From Nonomuraea pusilla (GTDB lineage: Bacteria > Actinomycetota > Actinomycetes > Streptosporangiales > Streptosporangiaceae), in contig NZ_FOBF01000004.1 of assembly GCF_900109355.1 (NCBI RefSeq), positions 248,001 to 312,000 of the forward strand: a stretch of 64,000 nucleotides of DNA. Direction: 5' to 3'. Positions 49,093 to 60,007 of this stretch are shown piece by piece. Position 1 is the stretch's first letter; each line of letters opens with the position of its first letter. The translations under genes and the position numbers were made by a program. The notes under the pieces were generated by a model, which was not told the DNA's origin, did no database searches, and worked only from the letters and a program-made list of their open reading frames with translations.

Positions 49093-49746
49093 ATGGCCGT
49101 ACAGATCTCGCCCAGCATCCTCTCCGCCGACTTCGCCCGCCTCGCCGACGAGGCCGCAGCGGTGCCGAACGCCGACTGGCTGCACGTGGACGTCATGGAC
49201 AACCACTTCGTCCCCAACCTGACCCTCGGGCTGCCGGTGGTCGAGGCGCTGCTGAAGGCGACCTCGACGCCCCTCGACTGCCACCTCATGATCGAGGACC
49301 CCGACCGGTGGGCGCCGCAGTACGCCGAGGCGGGGGCGGGCAACGTGACGATCCACGCCGAGGCGGCCAAGGCGCCGGTGCGCACGCTGCGGCAGATCCG
49401 CGCGGCGGGGGCCAGGGCGGGGCTGGCGCTGAACCCGGCGACGCCGGTCGAGCCGTACGAGGACCTCATCGGCGAGGTCGACATGCTGCTGCTGATGACG
49501 GTCGAGCCGGGGTTCGGCGGGCAGAAGTTCCTCGACGTCGTCCTGCCGAAGATCCGCAGGACGCGGGCGATCATCGAGCGGCACGGCGGCGAGGTGTGGC
49601 TGCAGGTCGACGGGGGAGTGGCGGAGGACACGATCGTCCGCTGCGCGGAGGCCGGCGCGGACGTGTTCGTGGCGGGCAGCGCGGTGTACGGCGCGGCGGA
49701 CCGCGTCGGGGCCGTCGAAGCCCTGCGCGCCGCCGCCACCCTCTGA
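49093..49746 (+). CDS. rpe: Ribulose-phosphate 3-epimerase
   Basis: 217 aa TIM barrel of the pentose phosphate pathway. [32 protein letters not shown] (metal and catalytic Asp), [23 protein letters not shown] and VDGGV are diagnostic. The ATG at 49093 is preferred to an upstream GTG. Confidence 0.97.
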   Translation: MAVQISPSILSADFARLADEAAAVPNADWLHVDVMDNHFVPNLTLGLPVVEALLKATSTPLDCHLMIEDPDRWAPQYAEAGAGNVTIHAEAAKAPVRTLRQIRAAGARAGLALNPATPVEPYEDLIGEVDMLLLMTVEPGFGGQKFLDVVLPKIRRTRAIIERHGGEVWLQVDGGVAEDTIVRCAEAGADVFVAGSAVYGAADRVGAVEALRAAATL

Positions 49747-50122
49747 CGTCCTGACCCGGACCACCGTCCCCTGAAGGCCCTCCTGCGAAGGTCGTCCCCC
49801 GGGGTTCTCCGAAAGCCGTTCCCTGAAGGCCCGGTCCTGATGGTGGTCCCCGGATGCCCGCCCCCTCAAGGCCCGTCCTGAGAGGCTGCTCTGAACCGGG
49901 CCGTCCTGAACCGGGCCGTCCTGAACCAGGCGGCGTCCCCCGATGAAGACGGTCCGCCGGGAAACGCGGACGCCCGGCCGCCGTGGGGCGGTCGGGCGTC
50001 GGGAGAGTACGGCGGGCGAGGGCGCGATCGCGAGGCGCGCGAGCAGGGGGGCGGGCCTGTGCCGCGCCGGTCGCGAGGCGCGCGAGCAGGGGGGTGCGGG
50101 CCGTGAGGCCGGGCAGCGGCCG
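49747..50122. other. Intergenic repeats between rpe and the oligopeptide operon
   Basis: Contains a 15-bp triplet repeat CTGAACCGGGCCGTC (49891, 49906, 49921) and a 24-bp direct repeat beginning TCGCGAGGCGCGCGAGCAGG at 50028 and 50071. The genes on both sides are convergent. No gene seen. Confidence 0.65.
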
Positions 50123-51150
<1,028 letters not shown>

Positions 51151-51154
<4 letters not shown>

Positions 51155-52164
51155 TTGGTCTCCTCCGCGGGTCGTGCGCGCAGTTCGGCCTTCTGGCTGG
51201 GCGACAGGTAGCAGGCGTCGCCGTGCCCGCGGTGGGGGGCCAGTTCGGGACGCTCTCCCTTGCACACCTCGGGGCCGAGCAGCTTCATGTAGTCGCAGCG
51301 AGGGTGGAACGGGCAGCCGGACGGCACGTTGATCAGGCTCGGCGGCGTGCCGCGCACGGGGTGGAGCGGCAGGTCGACGGGCCTGTTCAGGGTCGGCATG
51401 GAGCCGAGCAGGCCCCACGTGTACGGGTGGCGCGGCTCGCGCAGCACCTCGGGCATGGTGCCGCGTTCCACGGCCCGGCCGGCGTACATGACGAGCACGT
51501 CGTGGGCGGTCTGGGCGACCACGCCGAGGTCGTGGGTGATCAGGATGATCGCGGTGCCGGTCTGCTCCTGCAGCTCGCGCAGCAGGTCGAGGATCTGCGC
51601 CTGGACGGTCACGTCGAGGGCGGTGGTGGGCTCGTCGGCGATGAGCAGGCCGGGGTCGCACACCAGCGCCATGGCGATCATCGCGCGCTGGCGCATGCCG
51701 CCGGAGAACTGGTGCGGGTAGTCGTCCACGCGGATCTTGGGCTGGGGGATGCCGACGCGGTCGAGCATCTCGATGGCCCGGTCCCTCGCGACGGACTTGG
51801 ACACGCCGCGGTGCTTGCGGTAGACCTCGGCGATCTGCGCGCCCACCGTGTGGTACGGCGACAGCGACGTCAGCGGGTCCTGGAAGATCATCGCGATCTT
51901 GTTGCCGCGCAGCTTCTCCATGGTGGAGCGGGGCGCGCCGAGCAGTTGCTGCCCGTCGAACATGATGCTGCCGGAGATCTTGGCGGTCTCGGGGTTGTGC
52001 AGGCCGAGCACGGCCAGGTTCGTCACCGACTTGCCGGAGCCGGACTCGCCCACGATGCCGAGCGTGGTGCCGCGCTCGATGCCGAACGACAGCCCGTCCA
52101 CGGCGTGCACGACGCCGTCCTCGGTGTGGAAGTCGACGGTCAGCTCGTTGACCTCGAGATACAT
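51151..52164 (-). CDS. Oligopeptide ABC transporter ATP-binding protein (OppD/DppD type)
   Basis: 337 aa. Walker [11 protein letters not shown]-loop [14 protein letters not shown], signature [16 protein letters not shown], Walker [15 protein letters not shown], and the C-terminal [13 protein letters not shown] motif. ATG start overlaps the permease stop by one base. Forms the heterodimeric motor with the next gene. Confidence 0.95.
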
Positions 52165-53144
52165 CAGCTCAGCCTCACGCGTGGGTCGATGACGGCGTAC
52201 AGGGCGTCCACGACGACGTTCATCACCACGATCGCGGCGGCGGCGACGAGGACGACCGCCATCAGCAGGGGCAGGTCGGAGTTGTTGACGGCGTTGAGCG
52301 ACAGGCGGCCGAGCCCCTGGAGGCCGAAGGTGGTCTCGGTGATGATGGCGCCGCCGATCAGGGTGCCCAGGTCGACGCCGAAGATGGTGACGATCGGCGT
52401 GAGCGTGCCGCGCAGCGCGAAACGCAGGACGACGCTGGCGCCGGACATGCCCTTGGCCCTCGCGGTCCTGACGTAGTCCTCGCTCAGGGTCTCCACCATG
52501 GTGGAGCGGGTCATCCTCGTGTAGTTCGCGGTGAAGATGATCGCGAGCACGATCCAGGGCAGCAGCAGCCCCGAGAACCAGCCGACCGGGTCCTCGGTGA
52601 TCGGTATGTACTTCGGCTGGGCGAAGACGTGCAGCTGGTACACGAAGAAGTACATCAGCAGGGTGCCGACGAAGTAGATCTGCACCGAGGCGCCGATCAG
52701 CGACGACACGCTCGCGATCTTGTCGAGCGCCTTGCCCTGGCGCAGCGCGGCGATGACGCCGGTGGCCACGCCGAACAGCAGGAAGATCACGGCGGCGCCG
52801 ACGGTCAGCGCGAGCGTGGCGGGCAGGCGGTCGATGATGGTGTCGAACACCGGCTGCCGGTTCACGAACGAGTAGCCGAGGCAGGGCGCCGGGCAGTGGC
52901 CGAGCCCCTCGTAGTCGCGGCCGACGAAGATGGCCACCACCCACGAGACGAACTGCACCATCAGCGGCTTGTCGATGCCCAGGTTGTGGCGGGCCTGCGC
53001 GAGGGTCTCCGGCGGGCAGACCTTGCCGCAGGCGAGCCTGGCCGGGTCGGCTGGGATCGCGTAGAAGAGCAGGAAGGTCACCGCCGAGATGATCATCAGG
53101 ATGACCGCGGCGGCCAGGGTGCGGCGGATGAGGAATCGAAGCAC
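52164..53144 (-). CDS. Oligopeptide ABC transporter permease (DppB/OppB type)
   Basis: 326 aa, six membrane segments starting [20 protein letters not shown]. The EAA-like loop is [20 protein letters not shown] followed by [10 protein letters not shown] periplasmic loop with Cys pairs ([10 protein letters not shown]) and [12 protein letters not shown] is longer than in E. coli DppB, as seen in actinobacterial versions. Confidence 0.94.
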   Translation of the reverse strand: MLRFLIRRTLAAAVILMIISAVTFLLFYAIPADPARLACGKVCPPETLAQARHNLGIDKPLMVQFVSWVVAIFVGRDYEGLGHCPAPCLGYSFVNRQPVFDTIIDRLPATLALTVGAAVIFLLFGVATGVIAALRQGKALDKIASVSSLIGASVQIYFVGTLLMYFFVYQLHVFAQPKYIPITEDPVGWFSGLLLPWIVLAIIFTANYTRMTRSTMVETLSEDYVRTARAKGMSGASVVLRFALRGTLTPIVTIFGVDLGTLIGGAIITETTFGLQGLGRLSLNAVNNSDLPLLMAVVLVAAAAIVVMNVVVDALYAVIDPRVRLS

Positions 53145-53198
53145 GGGATCTCCAAGAGGGTGCTCCGGGCGCCATGCGGGGCGCCCGGAGCAGCGGCA

Positions 53199-54986
53199 CT
53201 ACTTCTTCACGAAGATGGTGTTCGGCGAGACGACCCACTGCTGCGGGTCGATCTCGGCGCCACCCACCTTGGAGCCGTGGAGGGTGGTCGCGATCCGGTT
53301 CTCGGCGACCACCAGCGGCGTGTACTTCTCCTGGACCTCCTTGTCCAGGGCCATCCACGCCTTGTTCGCGGCGTCGATGTCGGGGTTCTCGGAGATCTCC
53401 TTCATCTTCGCGCTCAGCTCAGGGGTGTTGAGGTGGGACATGTTCTGGCCACCGTCGGACACCGGGCCGAAGATGATCGGCATCACGGTCGAGCCGGACG
53501 GCCAGTCGGCGCCCCAGCCGCCCCAGTACAGGTCGAACTCGTTCTTGGTCTGGCTGATCGAGTCGTAGTACGTCTTGCGGTCGAGCGGCTTGGCGACGAC
53601 CTTGATGCCGGCCTTCTCCAGGGCGTTCTTGATCACCACGGTGACCTGCTCCTGGACGGGCGTCTGGTTGTAGGCGTACACGATGGTCGGGTTCGGGTTG
53701 CCCGACTCGGCCAGGAGCTGCTTGGCCTTCTCGATGTCGCCCTCGGGCTTGGTCGTCTTCTCGAACAGGTCGTACGGCTCGTAGCCGACGGTCGTGTTCT
53801 CGTTGAGGATCGTCGTGGGCAGGGCCGCGGCGTTGGGGCCGCCCAGCGTCTGCTGGATCTGCTTCGACGGCCAGGCGAAGTTGACGGCCTGGCGGACCTT
53901 CTGGTCCTTCACCCGGTCGAGGTTGAAGTAGTAGTAGTTGCCGTACGGCGACGGGCTGATCATGCGCCGGTCGGCCAGGTTCGGGTCGTCGAGCACCTGC
54001 TGCAGGCGCTCCGGCGGCACCGCCGCGTAGAAGGTGAACGCGGTCTGGTCGGGGCCGGAGTCGGCCACGAGACGGTCGGTGATCTGGAGGGCCTCCTGGC
54101 CGAACTCCAGCTTCCACACGTCGGGGTACGCGCCGCGGATCGGGTCGGTGTTGGGGTCCCAGTTCGGGTTGCGCACCAGCTCGTACGACTTGTCCACGAC
54201 GTGCGACTTGATGATGTACGGACCGGAGGAGACGGGCCCCTGGTCGTACTTCTCCTTCGTGTCCTTGGCCTTGGGCACGATGCTGTAGCCGGCCATCGCG
54301 AAGGCGTAGTTGGCGTCGGCGTGCGGCGTCTTGAACTTGAAGACGATCGTCTTGTCGTCAGGAGTCTCGATGTTGTCGAGCTCCTTGCCGTCGTACGGGC
54401 CCTTGTAGGCCTTCTTGTAGTCCTCCTCCGTCAGCCACTGCTGGATGTAGCTCGGGCCGAAGGTGACGAAGGGGGCGAACATCCGCTCGATCGTCCACTT
54501 GACGTCGGCGGAGGTGATCGGGGCCCCGTCCTGCCACTTCACGCCGTCCTTGAGGGTGAAGGTCCAGGTCTTGCCGCCGTCGGAGGGGGTGCCCGCGTCG
54601 GTGGCGAGGTCGCCGACCAGCTTGTACTCGCCCTTGGCGATGCGCTTGTAGCCGGTCAGGCCGCGGTTGAGGAGCAGGCCCATGTTGGCGTCGGTGTTGA
54701 CGTACACCTGCGCCGGGTCGAGGTGCGCGTAGTCGTCACGGTCGATCATGGTGACCGTGCCGCCCTTGACGACGCCCTCCGGGGCGATGGCCGGGCCCTT
54801 GGAGTCCTCGGCGGTGCCGAGGGTGATCACGGCGGGCTTGTACGGGGCCGCGGCGGGGGCCGCGGACGAGGCGCCGGCGCTCGGAGCGCCCGCGGGCGCG
54901 CCGGCGTTGCCGGGGGCGCACGCGCCCACCAGGGCCATCGACGCCGCGGCGAGCAGCGCGAAAGCCGACCGTCTCCGGATGTTCAT
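53199..54986 (-). CDS. Family 5 extracellular solute-binding lipoprotein (oligopeptide)
   Basis: 595 aa. Lipobox LVGAC with C23, then a 30-residue Ala/Gly/Pro tether. Family signatures: KGGTVTMIDRDDYAHLDPAQ, TFTLKDGVKWQDGAPITSAD and the C-terminal FDLYWGGWGADWPSG. Binds peptides or similar ligands for the adjacent permease; ligand not readable. Confidence 0.95.
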   Translation of the reverse strand: MNIRRRSAFALLAAASMALVGACAPGNAGAPAGAPSAGASSAAPAAAPYKPAVITLGTAEDSKGPAIAPEGVVKGGTVTMIDRDDYAHLDPAQVYVNTDANMGLLLNRGLTGYKRIAKGEYKLVGDLATDAGTPSDGGKTWTFTLKDGVKWQDGAPITSADVKWTIERMFAPFVTFGPSYIQQWLTEEDYKKAYKGPYDGKELDNIETPDDKTIVFKFKTPHADANYAFAMAGYSIVPKAKDTKEKYDQGPVSSGPYIIKSHVVDKSYELVRNPNWDPNTDPIRGAYPDVWKLEFGQEALQITDRLVADSGPDQTAFTFYAAVPPERLQQVLDDPNLADRRMISPSPYGNYYYFNLDRVKDQKVRQAVNFAWPSKQIQQTLGGPNAAALPTTILNENTTVGYEPYDLFEKTTKPEGDIEKAKQLLAESGNPNPTIVYAYNQTPVQEQVTVVIKNALEKAGIKVVAKPLDRKTYYDSISQTKNEFDLYWGGWGADWPSGSTVMPIIFGPVSDGGQNMSHLNTPELSAKMKEISENPDIDAANKAWMALDKEVQEKYTPLVVAENRIATTLHGSKVGGAEIDPQQWVVSPNTIFVKK

Positions 54987-54995
54987 TTCTCTCCT

Positions 54996-55997
54996 CTAGC
55001 GCTTGATCTTGGGGTCGAAGGCGTCGCGGATGGAGTCGCCGAGCAGGTTGAAGGCGACGACGAAGACCAGCAGGGCGACGCCGGGGAAGATGAGGTAGGT
55101 GATGTCGTTGCGGTAGACCTGCGTGGCCCGCAGGAACATCCGGCCCCAGTCGGGCACGAGCTCGCCCATGCCGACCCCGAGGAAGGACAGGCCCGCCTCG
55201 GCGGTCACCATGGCCGGGAGGAGGAGAGTGGACTGGATGAGGATCGGCGTCCACAGGTTGGGCAGCAGCTCCTTGAAGACGATCCGGGCGGGGGAGGCCC
55301 CGGTCACCTTCGCCGCCTCCACGAACTCGCGGGTACGCAACGACAGCACCTGGCCGCGCAGGAGACGTGCCAGGCCGGCCCAGCCGAACGCGGTGAGCAT
55401 GATGGTCAGCGACACCGCCCGGAGCCACACGGGGGGCTCCTCGTTGGAGGCCACCAGGATGCTGTCCACGACGGGCATGAACGCGATGATGAACAGCGTC
55501 TGGGGGAACGACAGCGTCAGGTCGATGACGCGGCCGACGAAGTAGTCGGTCTTGCCTCCGGCGTAGCCGGCGACGATGCCGATGACGATGCCGAGCACGG
55601 TCATGATGATCGTCGCGACGACCGCGATGCCCAGCGACGTCCTGATGCCGTAGACGAGCTGGGTGAACACGTCACGGCCGAGGCTCGGCTCCAGTCCGAA
55701 CCAGTACTCGGAGCTGATGCCGCCGTTCGGCGCGACCGGGTAGCCGTAGTCGTTGAGCAGGCCCGGGATGTCCTGGCCGTACAGCGTGTACGGGTTCTTA
55801 CCGTAGACGGCCGCGATGACCGGCGCGAGGATCGCGACCAGGAAGAAGAAGATCACGATGATGGCGGAGATCACCCCGGTGCGGTCGCGCCGGAAGCGGA
55901 GCCACATGAGCTGGCCCGGTGAGCGGCCGACGGCCTCCTGGGTCTCGGTCACGGACGTCGCGTCGACCGCGGGTGCTGTGGACGTCGGTGTCGTCAT
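54996..55997 (-). CDS. Oligopeptide ABC transporter permease (DppC/OppC type)
   Basis: 333 aa from ATG 55997, chosen for the GGAG upstream (an ATG at 56021 lacks one). OppC_N segment SPGQLMWLRFRRDRTGVISA, then five or six membrane segments; the EAA loop is REFVEAAKVTGASPARIVFK followed by ELLPNL. It is the first gene of the operon, before the binding protein and DppB, an uncommon order (C-A-B-D-F). Confidence 0.93.
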   Translation of the reverse strand: MTTPTSTAPAVDATSVTETQEAVGRSPGQLMWLRFRRDRTGVISAIIVIFFFLVAILAPVIAAVYGKNPYTLYGQDIPGLLNDYGYPVAPNGGISSEYWFGLEPSLGRDVFTQLVYGIRTSLGIAVVATIIMTVLGIVIGIVAGYAGGKTDYFVGRVIDLTLSFPQTLFIIAFMPVVDSILVASNEEPPVWLRAVSLTIMLTAFGWAGLARLLRGQVLSLRTREFVEAAKVTGASPARIVFKELLPNLWTPILIQSTLLLPAMVTAEAGLSFLGVGMGELVPDWGRMFLRATQVYRNDITYLIFPGVALLVFVVAFNLLGDSIRDAFDPKIKR

Positions 55998-56014
55998 GTA
56001 GATGGGGCTCCAAG

Positions 56015-56112
56015 CAAACAAGCAAATCAGGATGTTTCCGACCTGATGGCAGGTTTGCAGGCCATCTTGCGTGCAAGCAACAGTTTGCGGTTATTTCTCG
56101 ATTTTGGTGCGC
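56015..56112. promoter_or_regulatory. AT-rich divergent promoter region with TTGC/GCAA repeats
   Basis: The motif GCAAA/TTTGC or GCAAG/CTTGC recurs about seven times between 56015 and 56112, including the inverted repeat CTTGC-GT-GCAAG at 56066-56077. The region is markedly AT-richer than the surroundings and separates the oligopeptide operon from the MpaB gene, so it probably holds operators for an unknown regulator. Confidence 0.4.
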
Positions 56113-56265
56113 AAAGTCCATCAGCTTGTGCTGATAAATCTCTTGTCACCGTGGTGCCTGGCCTGGGAGTATGAAGCACGGTGTAAGCCGGTTAATCACG
56201 GAATTTATGCACAACCAAGACACGTTCGTGACATGGCGGTCGGCCACCTGGGTAATCACTTACTT

Positions 56266-57075
56266 ATGGACGACCACGGGATCTTCGGCCCGGGATCGGT
56301 GACCTGGCGCGTCATGGGCGAGCCGATCCTCCTGGTCGGCGGCATCCGCGCCCTGCTGATGCAGGGCCTGCACCCCCGGGCCATGCGCGGGGTGCTGCAG
56401 AACTCCACCCTCATGGACCCCAACGAAGCATGGGCCCGGTTCGTTCGCACGACCGAGTTCGTCCGCGTCCGCACGTACGGCACCACCGCGGAGGTCGCCC
56501 GCGCCGGACGGAGAGTCCGCAGGATCCACGCCTCGCTGACCGCGTACGACCCCGACTCCGGCGAGCACTACCGCCTCGACGACCCGCCCGCCCTGCGCTG
56601 GGTCCACGTCGGCGAGGTGGACTCGTACCTCACCGTCGCCCGCCGGGCCGGCGTCGGGCTGTCCGACGCCGACGCCGACAGGTTCGTCGCCGAGTGGCGC
56701 GAGGCCGCCGAGGTGGTGGGGCTGAGCCGTGACGAGGTGCCGGGGTCGGTGGCGGAGCTGGAGGCGTACATCCGGGAGGAACGCCCCGGGCTGCGGTTCG
56801 TCCCCGAAGCCTCCCACCCGCTGCGGCTGTCGCTCAACGCGCCGCTCCCGCTGCTGCTGACGCCGCTGCGTCCCGCGCTGCCCGCGCTGACGCTGCTCGC
56901 GTTCGCCACCCTGCCCCGCTGGGCCAGGCGCCTGTACGGGCTGCCGGCGACGCCGGTCGGCGACCTGTGGGCGACGGCGACGCTGCGCACCCTGCACACC
57001 GGGCTGGGCCTGGTGCCGGCGCAGGTCCGCTACAGCCCGTCCGCCCGCCGCGCCCACCGCATCACCGCCGCCTGA
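56266..57075 (+). CDS. MpaB-family oxygenase (DUF2236)
   Basis: 269 aa from ATG 56266; an ATG at 56233 is possible. MDDHGIFGPGSVTWRVMGEP, GIRALLMQGLHPRAMRGVLQ, RTTEFVRVRTYGTTAEVARA and WVHVGEVDSYLTVAR match the MpaB/DUF2236 (latex-clearing protein Lcp-like, heme b) family, where the His in LHPRAM and the Arg in RTTEF-type segments are conserved. These are putative heme oxygenases of unknown substrate. Divergent from the oligopeptide transporter. TAATCA 7 bp before the ATG may be a -10 of a leaderless transcript. Confidence 0.82.
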   Translation: MDDHGIFGPGSVTWRVMGEPILLVGGIRALLMQGLHPRAMRGVLQNSTLMDPNEAWARFVRTTEFVRVRTYGTTAEVARAGRRVRRIHASLTAYDPDSGEHYRLDDPPALRWVHVGEVDSYLTVARRAGVGLSDADADRFVAEWREAAEVVGLSRDEVPGSVAELEAYIREERPGLRFVPEASHPLRLSLNAPLPLLLTPLRPALPALTLLAFATLPRWARRLYGLPATPVGDLWATATLRTLHTGLGLVPAQVRYSPSARRAHRITAA

Positions 57076-57080
57076 CCCGC

Positions 57081-57165
57081 CGCCCAAGCGGGCCCCCACC
57101 GCCCAAGCGGGCCCCGATCGCCCTAACCGGCCCCGATCGCCCTAACCGGCCTCGATCGCCCAAGC
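57081..57165. repeat. 19-bp tandem repeat after the MpaB gene
   Basis: About four units of CGCCCWARCSGGCCCCGAT, with two near-exact copies CGCCCTAACCGGCC(C/T)CGAT at 57119 and 57138. Starts a few bases after the stop codon. The rest of the gap up to ribD (57549) holds the FMN riboswitch. Confidence 0.85.
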
Positions 57166-57317
57166 GCGCGCCAGGCCGCCCCACGCCCGCAGCAGGCGCC
57201 GCGCCCGCGCCCCGGGCCGCCCTTCCCCGCGCGGGCGCGCCGCCCCCGGAGATCGATCGGCCGGGGGCTGTCGCGTCCGGCGAATCGGACATGGCACACT
57301 GGGGAGGAGAAGAGCTA

Positions 57318-57444
57318 GCGTGCTCCGGGGTCGGTGAAAGTCCGAACCGGCGGTGACAGTCCGCGACCCGGCCGATGCCATCGGCCGGTTGACCCGGTGG
57401 AATTCCGGGACCGACGGTTAAAGTCCGGATGGGAGGAAGCGCGC
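57318..57444 (+). promoter_or_regulatory. FMN riboswitch (RFN element)
   Basis: The conserved RFN blocks are in order: GGTCGGTGAAAGTCCG, AACCGGCGGTGACAGTCCGC, a variable hairpin (GGCCGATGCCATCGGCC), GACCCGGTGGAATTCCGGGA, CCGACGGTTAAAGTCCGGAT and GGGAGGAAGC. It precedes the riboflavin operon by about 105 bp and should switch it off when FMN is abundant. The expression platform is not resolved; sequestration of the GAGGAGG region before ribD is likely. Confidence 0.97.
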
Positions 57445-57549
57445 GAGGTGTCCGGCGTCCCGCCGGACGCCTGTCGTGGTGCGTGCCCGCACCCGAGAAC
57501 CCCCCGGGGCCCCCGTGGCGACCAGCCACTGGTGAGGAGGAGGCCCGGG

Positions 57550-58758
57550 GTGGCGGAGACACCCGAACCCGACGCCGCGCACATGGCGCGCGCCGTCGAA
57601 CTCGCCGCGCGCGGACACGGCGCCACCAGCCCCAACCCGGTCGTCGGCTGCGTCGTGCTCGACGCCGCGGGACAGGTCGCCGGTGAGGGGTTCCACGCCT
57701 TCGCGGGCGGACCCCACGCCGAGGTCGTGGCGCTGGAGCAGGCGGGCGAGCGCGCCCGCGGCGGCACCGCGTACGTCACGCTCGAACCCTGCGACCACAC
57801 CGGCAGGACCGGCCCCTGCAGCGGGGCGCTGCTGCGGGCGGGCGTGTCCCGCGTCGTGGTCGCCGTGCCCGACCCCACGCCGAAGGCGGCGGGCGGCGCG
57901 GAACGGCTGCGCGCCGCGGGGGTCGAGGTGCGCGTCGGGGTGCTCGAGGCCGAGGCGGAACGGGTCAACGAGGAGTGGCTCACCTACGCCAGGCTGGGCC
58001 GTCCCCACGTCACCTGGAAGCTCGCCGCCACCCTCGACGGCCGCTCCGCCGCCGAGGACGGCACCAGCCAGTGGATCACCTCGCCCGAGGCCAGGGCCGA
58101 CGTCCACCGCCTGCGGGCCGCCAGCGACGCCGTCATGGCGGGCATCGGCACCGTCCTGGCCGACGACCCGCGCCTGACCGCGCGCCCCGCGCCGCCCCAG
58201 GACCCGCGTCCGGACGACCCGCGCCCGGACGACCCATGCCCGGACGACCCGCGCCTGACCGGGCGCCAGGGCCTGCCCCACGGACTGCCCGACGGCCCGC
58301 GCCCGCCCTCCGCGCGGCGCGTGCCGCTGCGCGTCGTGGTCGACTCCGACGCGCGGACCCCGCCCACCGCCAGGGTGCTCGACGGCCAGGCGCCCACGCT
58401 CGTGGCCGTCGCCGAGGACGCGCCCGCCGCGCTCGACGCCGACCTGCTGCGCCTGCCGCGCCGCGACGGCGGCCTCGACCTGGAGGCCCTGCTGCGCGAA
58501 CTGGCCGCCAGGGACGTCGTCAGCGTGTTCCTGGAGGGCGGGCCCACCCTGGCCGGGTCGTTCATGCGGCACGGCCTGGTGGACCGCGTGGTCGCCTACC
58601 TCGCGCCCGCCTTCCTCGGCTCTGGCCGCGCGGCGCTCGGCCCGGCCGGAGTGCGCAGCGTCTCCGGGATCCACCGCCTGGTCTTCGACGACGTAACCCC
58701 CATCGGGCCGGACCTGCGGCTGACCGCCCGGCCTCCCCACCGAGTCAGGGAGCAGTGA
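57550..58758 (+). CDS. ribD: Bifunctional pyrimidine deaminase/reductase of riboflavin synthesis
   Basis: 402 aa from GTG 57550. Deaminase domain: zinc ligands in GGPHAEVVAL and LEPCDHTGRTGPC. Reductase domain from about residue 150: VTWKLAATLDGRSAAEDGTS and FLEGGPTLAGSFMRHGLVDR. Within the reductase, after DDPRLTARP, an insertion of about 40 residues is built from four 5-residue DPRPD-type repeats encoded by 15-bp DNA units at 58201-58260; it lies in a surface loop by inference. First gene of the rib operon. Confidence 0.95.
   Translation: MAETPEPDAAHMARAVELAARGHGATSPNPVVGCVVLDAAGQVAGEGFHAFAGGPHAEVVALEQAGERARGGTAYVTLEPCDHTGRTGPCSGALLRAGVSRVVVAVPDPTPKAAGGAERLRAAGVEVRVGVLEAEAERVNEEWLTYARLGRPHVTWKLAATLDGRSAAEDGTSQWITSPEARADVHRLRAASDAVMAGIGTVLADDPRLTARPAPPQDPRPDDPRPDDPCPDDPRLTGRQGLPHGLPDGPRPPSARRVPLRVVVDSDARTPPTARVLDGQAPTLVAVAEDAPAALDADLLRLPRRDGGLDLEALLRELAARDVVSVFLEGGPTLAGSFMRHGLVDRVVAYLAPAFLGSGRAALGPAGVRSVSGIHRLVFDDVTPIGPDLRLTARPPHRVREQ
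58201..58260. repeat. 15-bp in-frame tandem repeat inside ribD
   Basis: Four units GACCCGCGYCCGGAC at 58201, 58216, 58231 and 58246 encode DPRPD, DPRPD, DPCPD and DPRLT. Confidence 0.9.
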
Positions 58759-59348
58759 TGTTCACCGGAATCATCGAGGAGAAAGGCGAGGTCGTCGCCG
58801 TCGAGCCGGCGGGCGACTCCGCGCGGCTGTCGGTGCGCGGGCCCGTCGTGACGTCCGACGCCCGCCACGGCGACTCCATCGCGGTCAACGGCGTGTGCCT
58901 GACCGTCGTGGACGTCGCGGGCGACGTCTTCACCGCGGACGTGATGAAGGAGACGCTCGACCGCAGCTCGCTCGGCGCGCTCGCCGAGGGGTCGGCGGTC
59001 AACCTGGAACGTGCCGTGCGGGCCGACCAGCGCCTCGGCGGGCACATCGTGCAGGGCCACGTCGACGGCACCGCCGTGCTGCGGTCGCGCGAGCCCGGCG
59101 AGCGGTGGGACAACCTGCGCTTCTCCCTCCCCGAGCCGCTCAGCCGGTACGTCGCGGAGAAGGGCTCCATCGCGATCGACGGAATCAGCCTGACGGTCAC
59201 GACGGTTGACGACGACGGCTTCGGCGTGAGCCTCATCCCCACCACGCTGAAGCTGACCACGATGGGCGAGCGCCGGGTGGGCGACGTCGTCAACATCGAG
59301 GTGGACGTGATCGCGAAGTACGTGGAAAGGCTGGTGGTCAGGCCGTGA
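58758..59348 (+). CDS. ribE: Riboflavin synthase alpha subunit
   Basis: 196 aa, two lumazine-binding repeats: [16 protein letters not shown] with [14 protein letters not shown], and [15 protein letters not shown] with [13 protein letters not shown]. Dismutates two lumazine molecules to riboflavin. Start overlaps the ribD stop (TGATG). Confidence 0.97.
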   Translation: MFTGIIEEKGEVVAVEPAGDSARLSVRGPVVTSDARHGDSIAVNGVCLTVVDVAGDVFTADVMKETLDRSSLGALAEGSAVNLERAVRADQRLGGHIVQGHVDGTAVLRSREPGERWDNLRFSLPEPLSRYVAEKGSIAIDGISLTVTTVDDDGFGVSLIPTTLKLTTMGERRVGDVVNIEVDVIAKYVERLVVRP

Positions 59349-60007
59349 ACTGGGCAAACGCCGGATTCACCCTGTTCGGCCACACCGTGCTGTGGACGGA
59401 CCTCGTCGGCAACGTCGCCGCCCTGGCCACCGTCCTGCTCGCCATGCGCAAGTCCATGTGGACCTGGCCGGTGCAGTTCGCCGGCTCGGTGCTGCTGTTC
59501 ATCGCCTCGATCAACGCGCACATCACCGGCAACGCGCTCAAGCAGGCCATGTTCGCCGGCCTGGCCGTCTACGGCTGGTGGGCGTGGCGGCGCGGCACCC
59601 AGGACGGCGCGCGGCTCGCCGTCAGGCCCGCCTGGTGGTGGGAGCGCCTGCTGCTGGCCGGAGCCGTCCTCGCGGGCACCGTCGTCGTCGGTCTGCTGTT
59701 CTGGGTGACGGGCCTGTCGTGGGGCGCCCACGAGCCGCTGCCCAAGGGCGCCTTCCTGGTCGCGGCCGACGCCTACATCTTCGTCGGCAGCGCGGTCGCC
59801 ACCTGGGCGCAGGGCAGGGCCCTCGTCGACTTCTGGGTCGTGTGGGTGGCCGTGGACCTCGTCGGCGTGCCGCTCGCGTTCAGCTCCGGGCTGGTCGTCT
59901 CCGGCGCCGTGTACGGGGTGTTCTTCGTCCTCGTCGTCGCCGGGTTCGTCAAGTGGCTGCGGGAGTACCGCACGTCGCCCCTCGCGACCGTGGCGGTGGC
60001 CCAGTGA
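59345..60007 (+). CDS. ribM: PnuC-family transporter, likely riboflavin uptake (RibM)
   Basis: 220 aa with about seven membrane segments ([74 protein letters not shown]). Belongs to the PnuC/vitamin facilitator family; the copy inside rib operons of Corynebacterium and Streptomyces is RibM, a riboflavin transporter. Position between ribE and ribBA under an FMN riboswitch supports that role over nicotinamide-riboside transport. GTGA overlaps at both ends. Confidence 0.88.
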   Translation: MNWANAGFTLFGHTVLWTDLVGNVAALATVLLAMRKSMWTWPVQFAGSVLLFIASINAHITGNALKQAMFAGLAVYGWWAWRRGTQDGARLAVRPAWWWERLLLAGAVLAGTVVVGLLFWVTGLSWGAHEPLPKGAFLVAADAYIFVGSAVATWAQGRALVDFWVVWVAVDLVGVPLAFSSGLVVSGAVYGVFFVLVVAGFVKWLREYRTSPLATVAVAQ

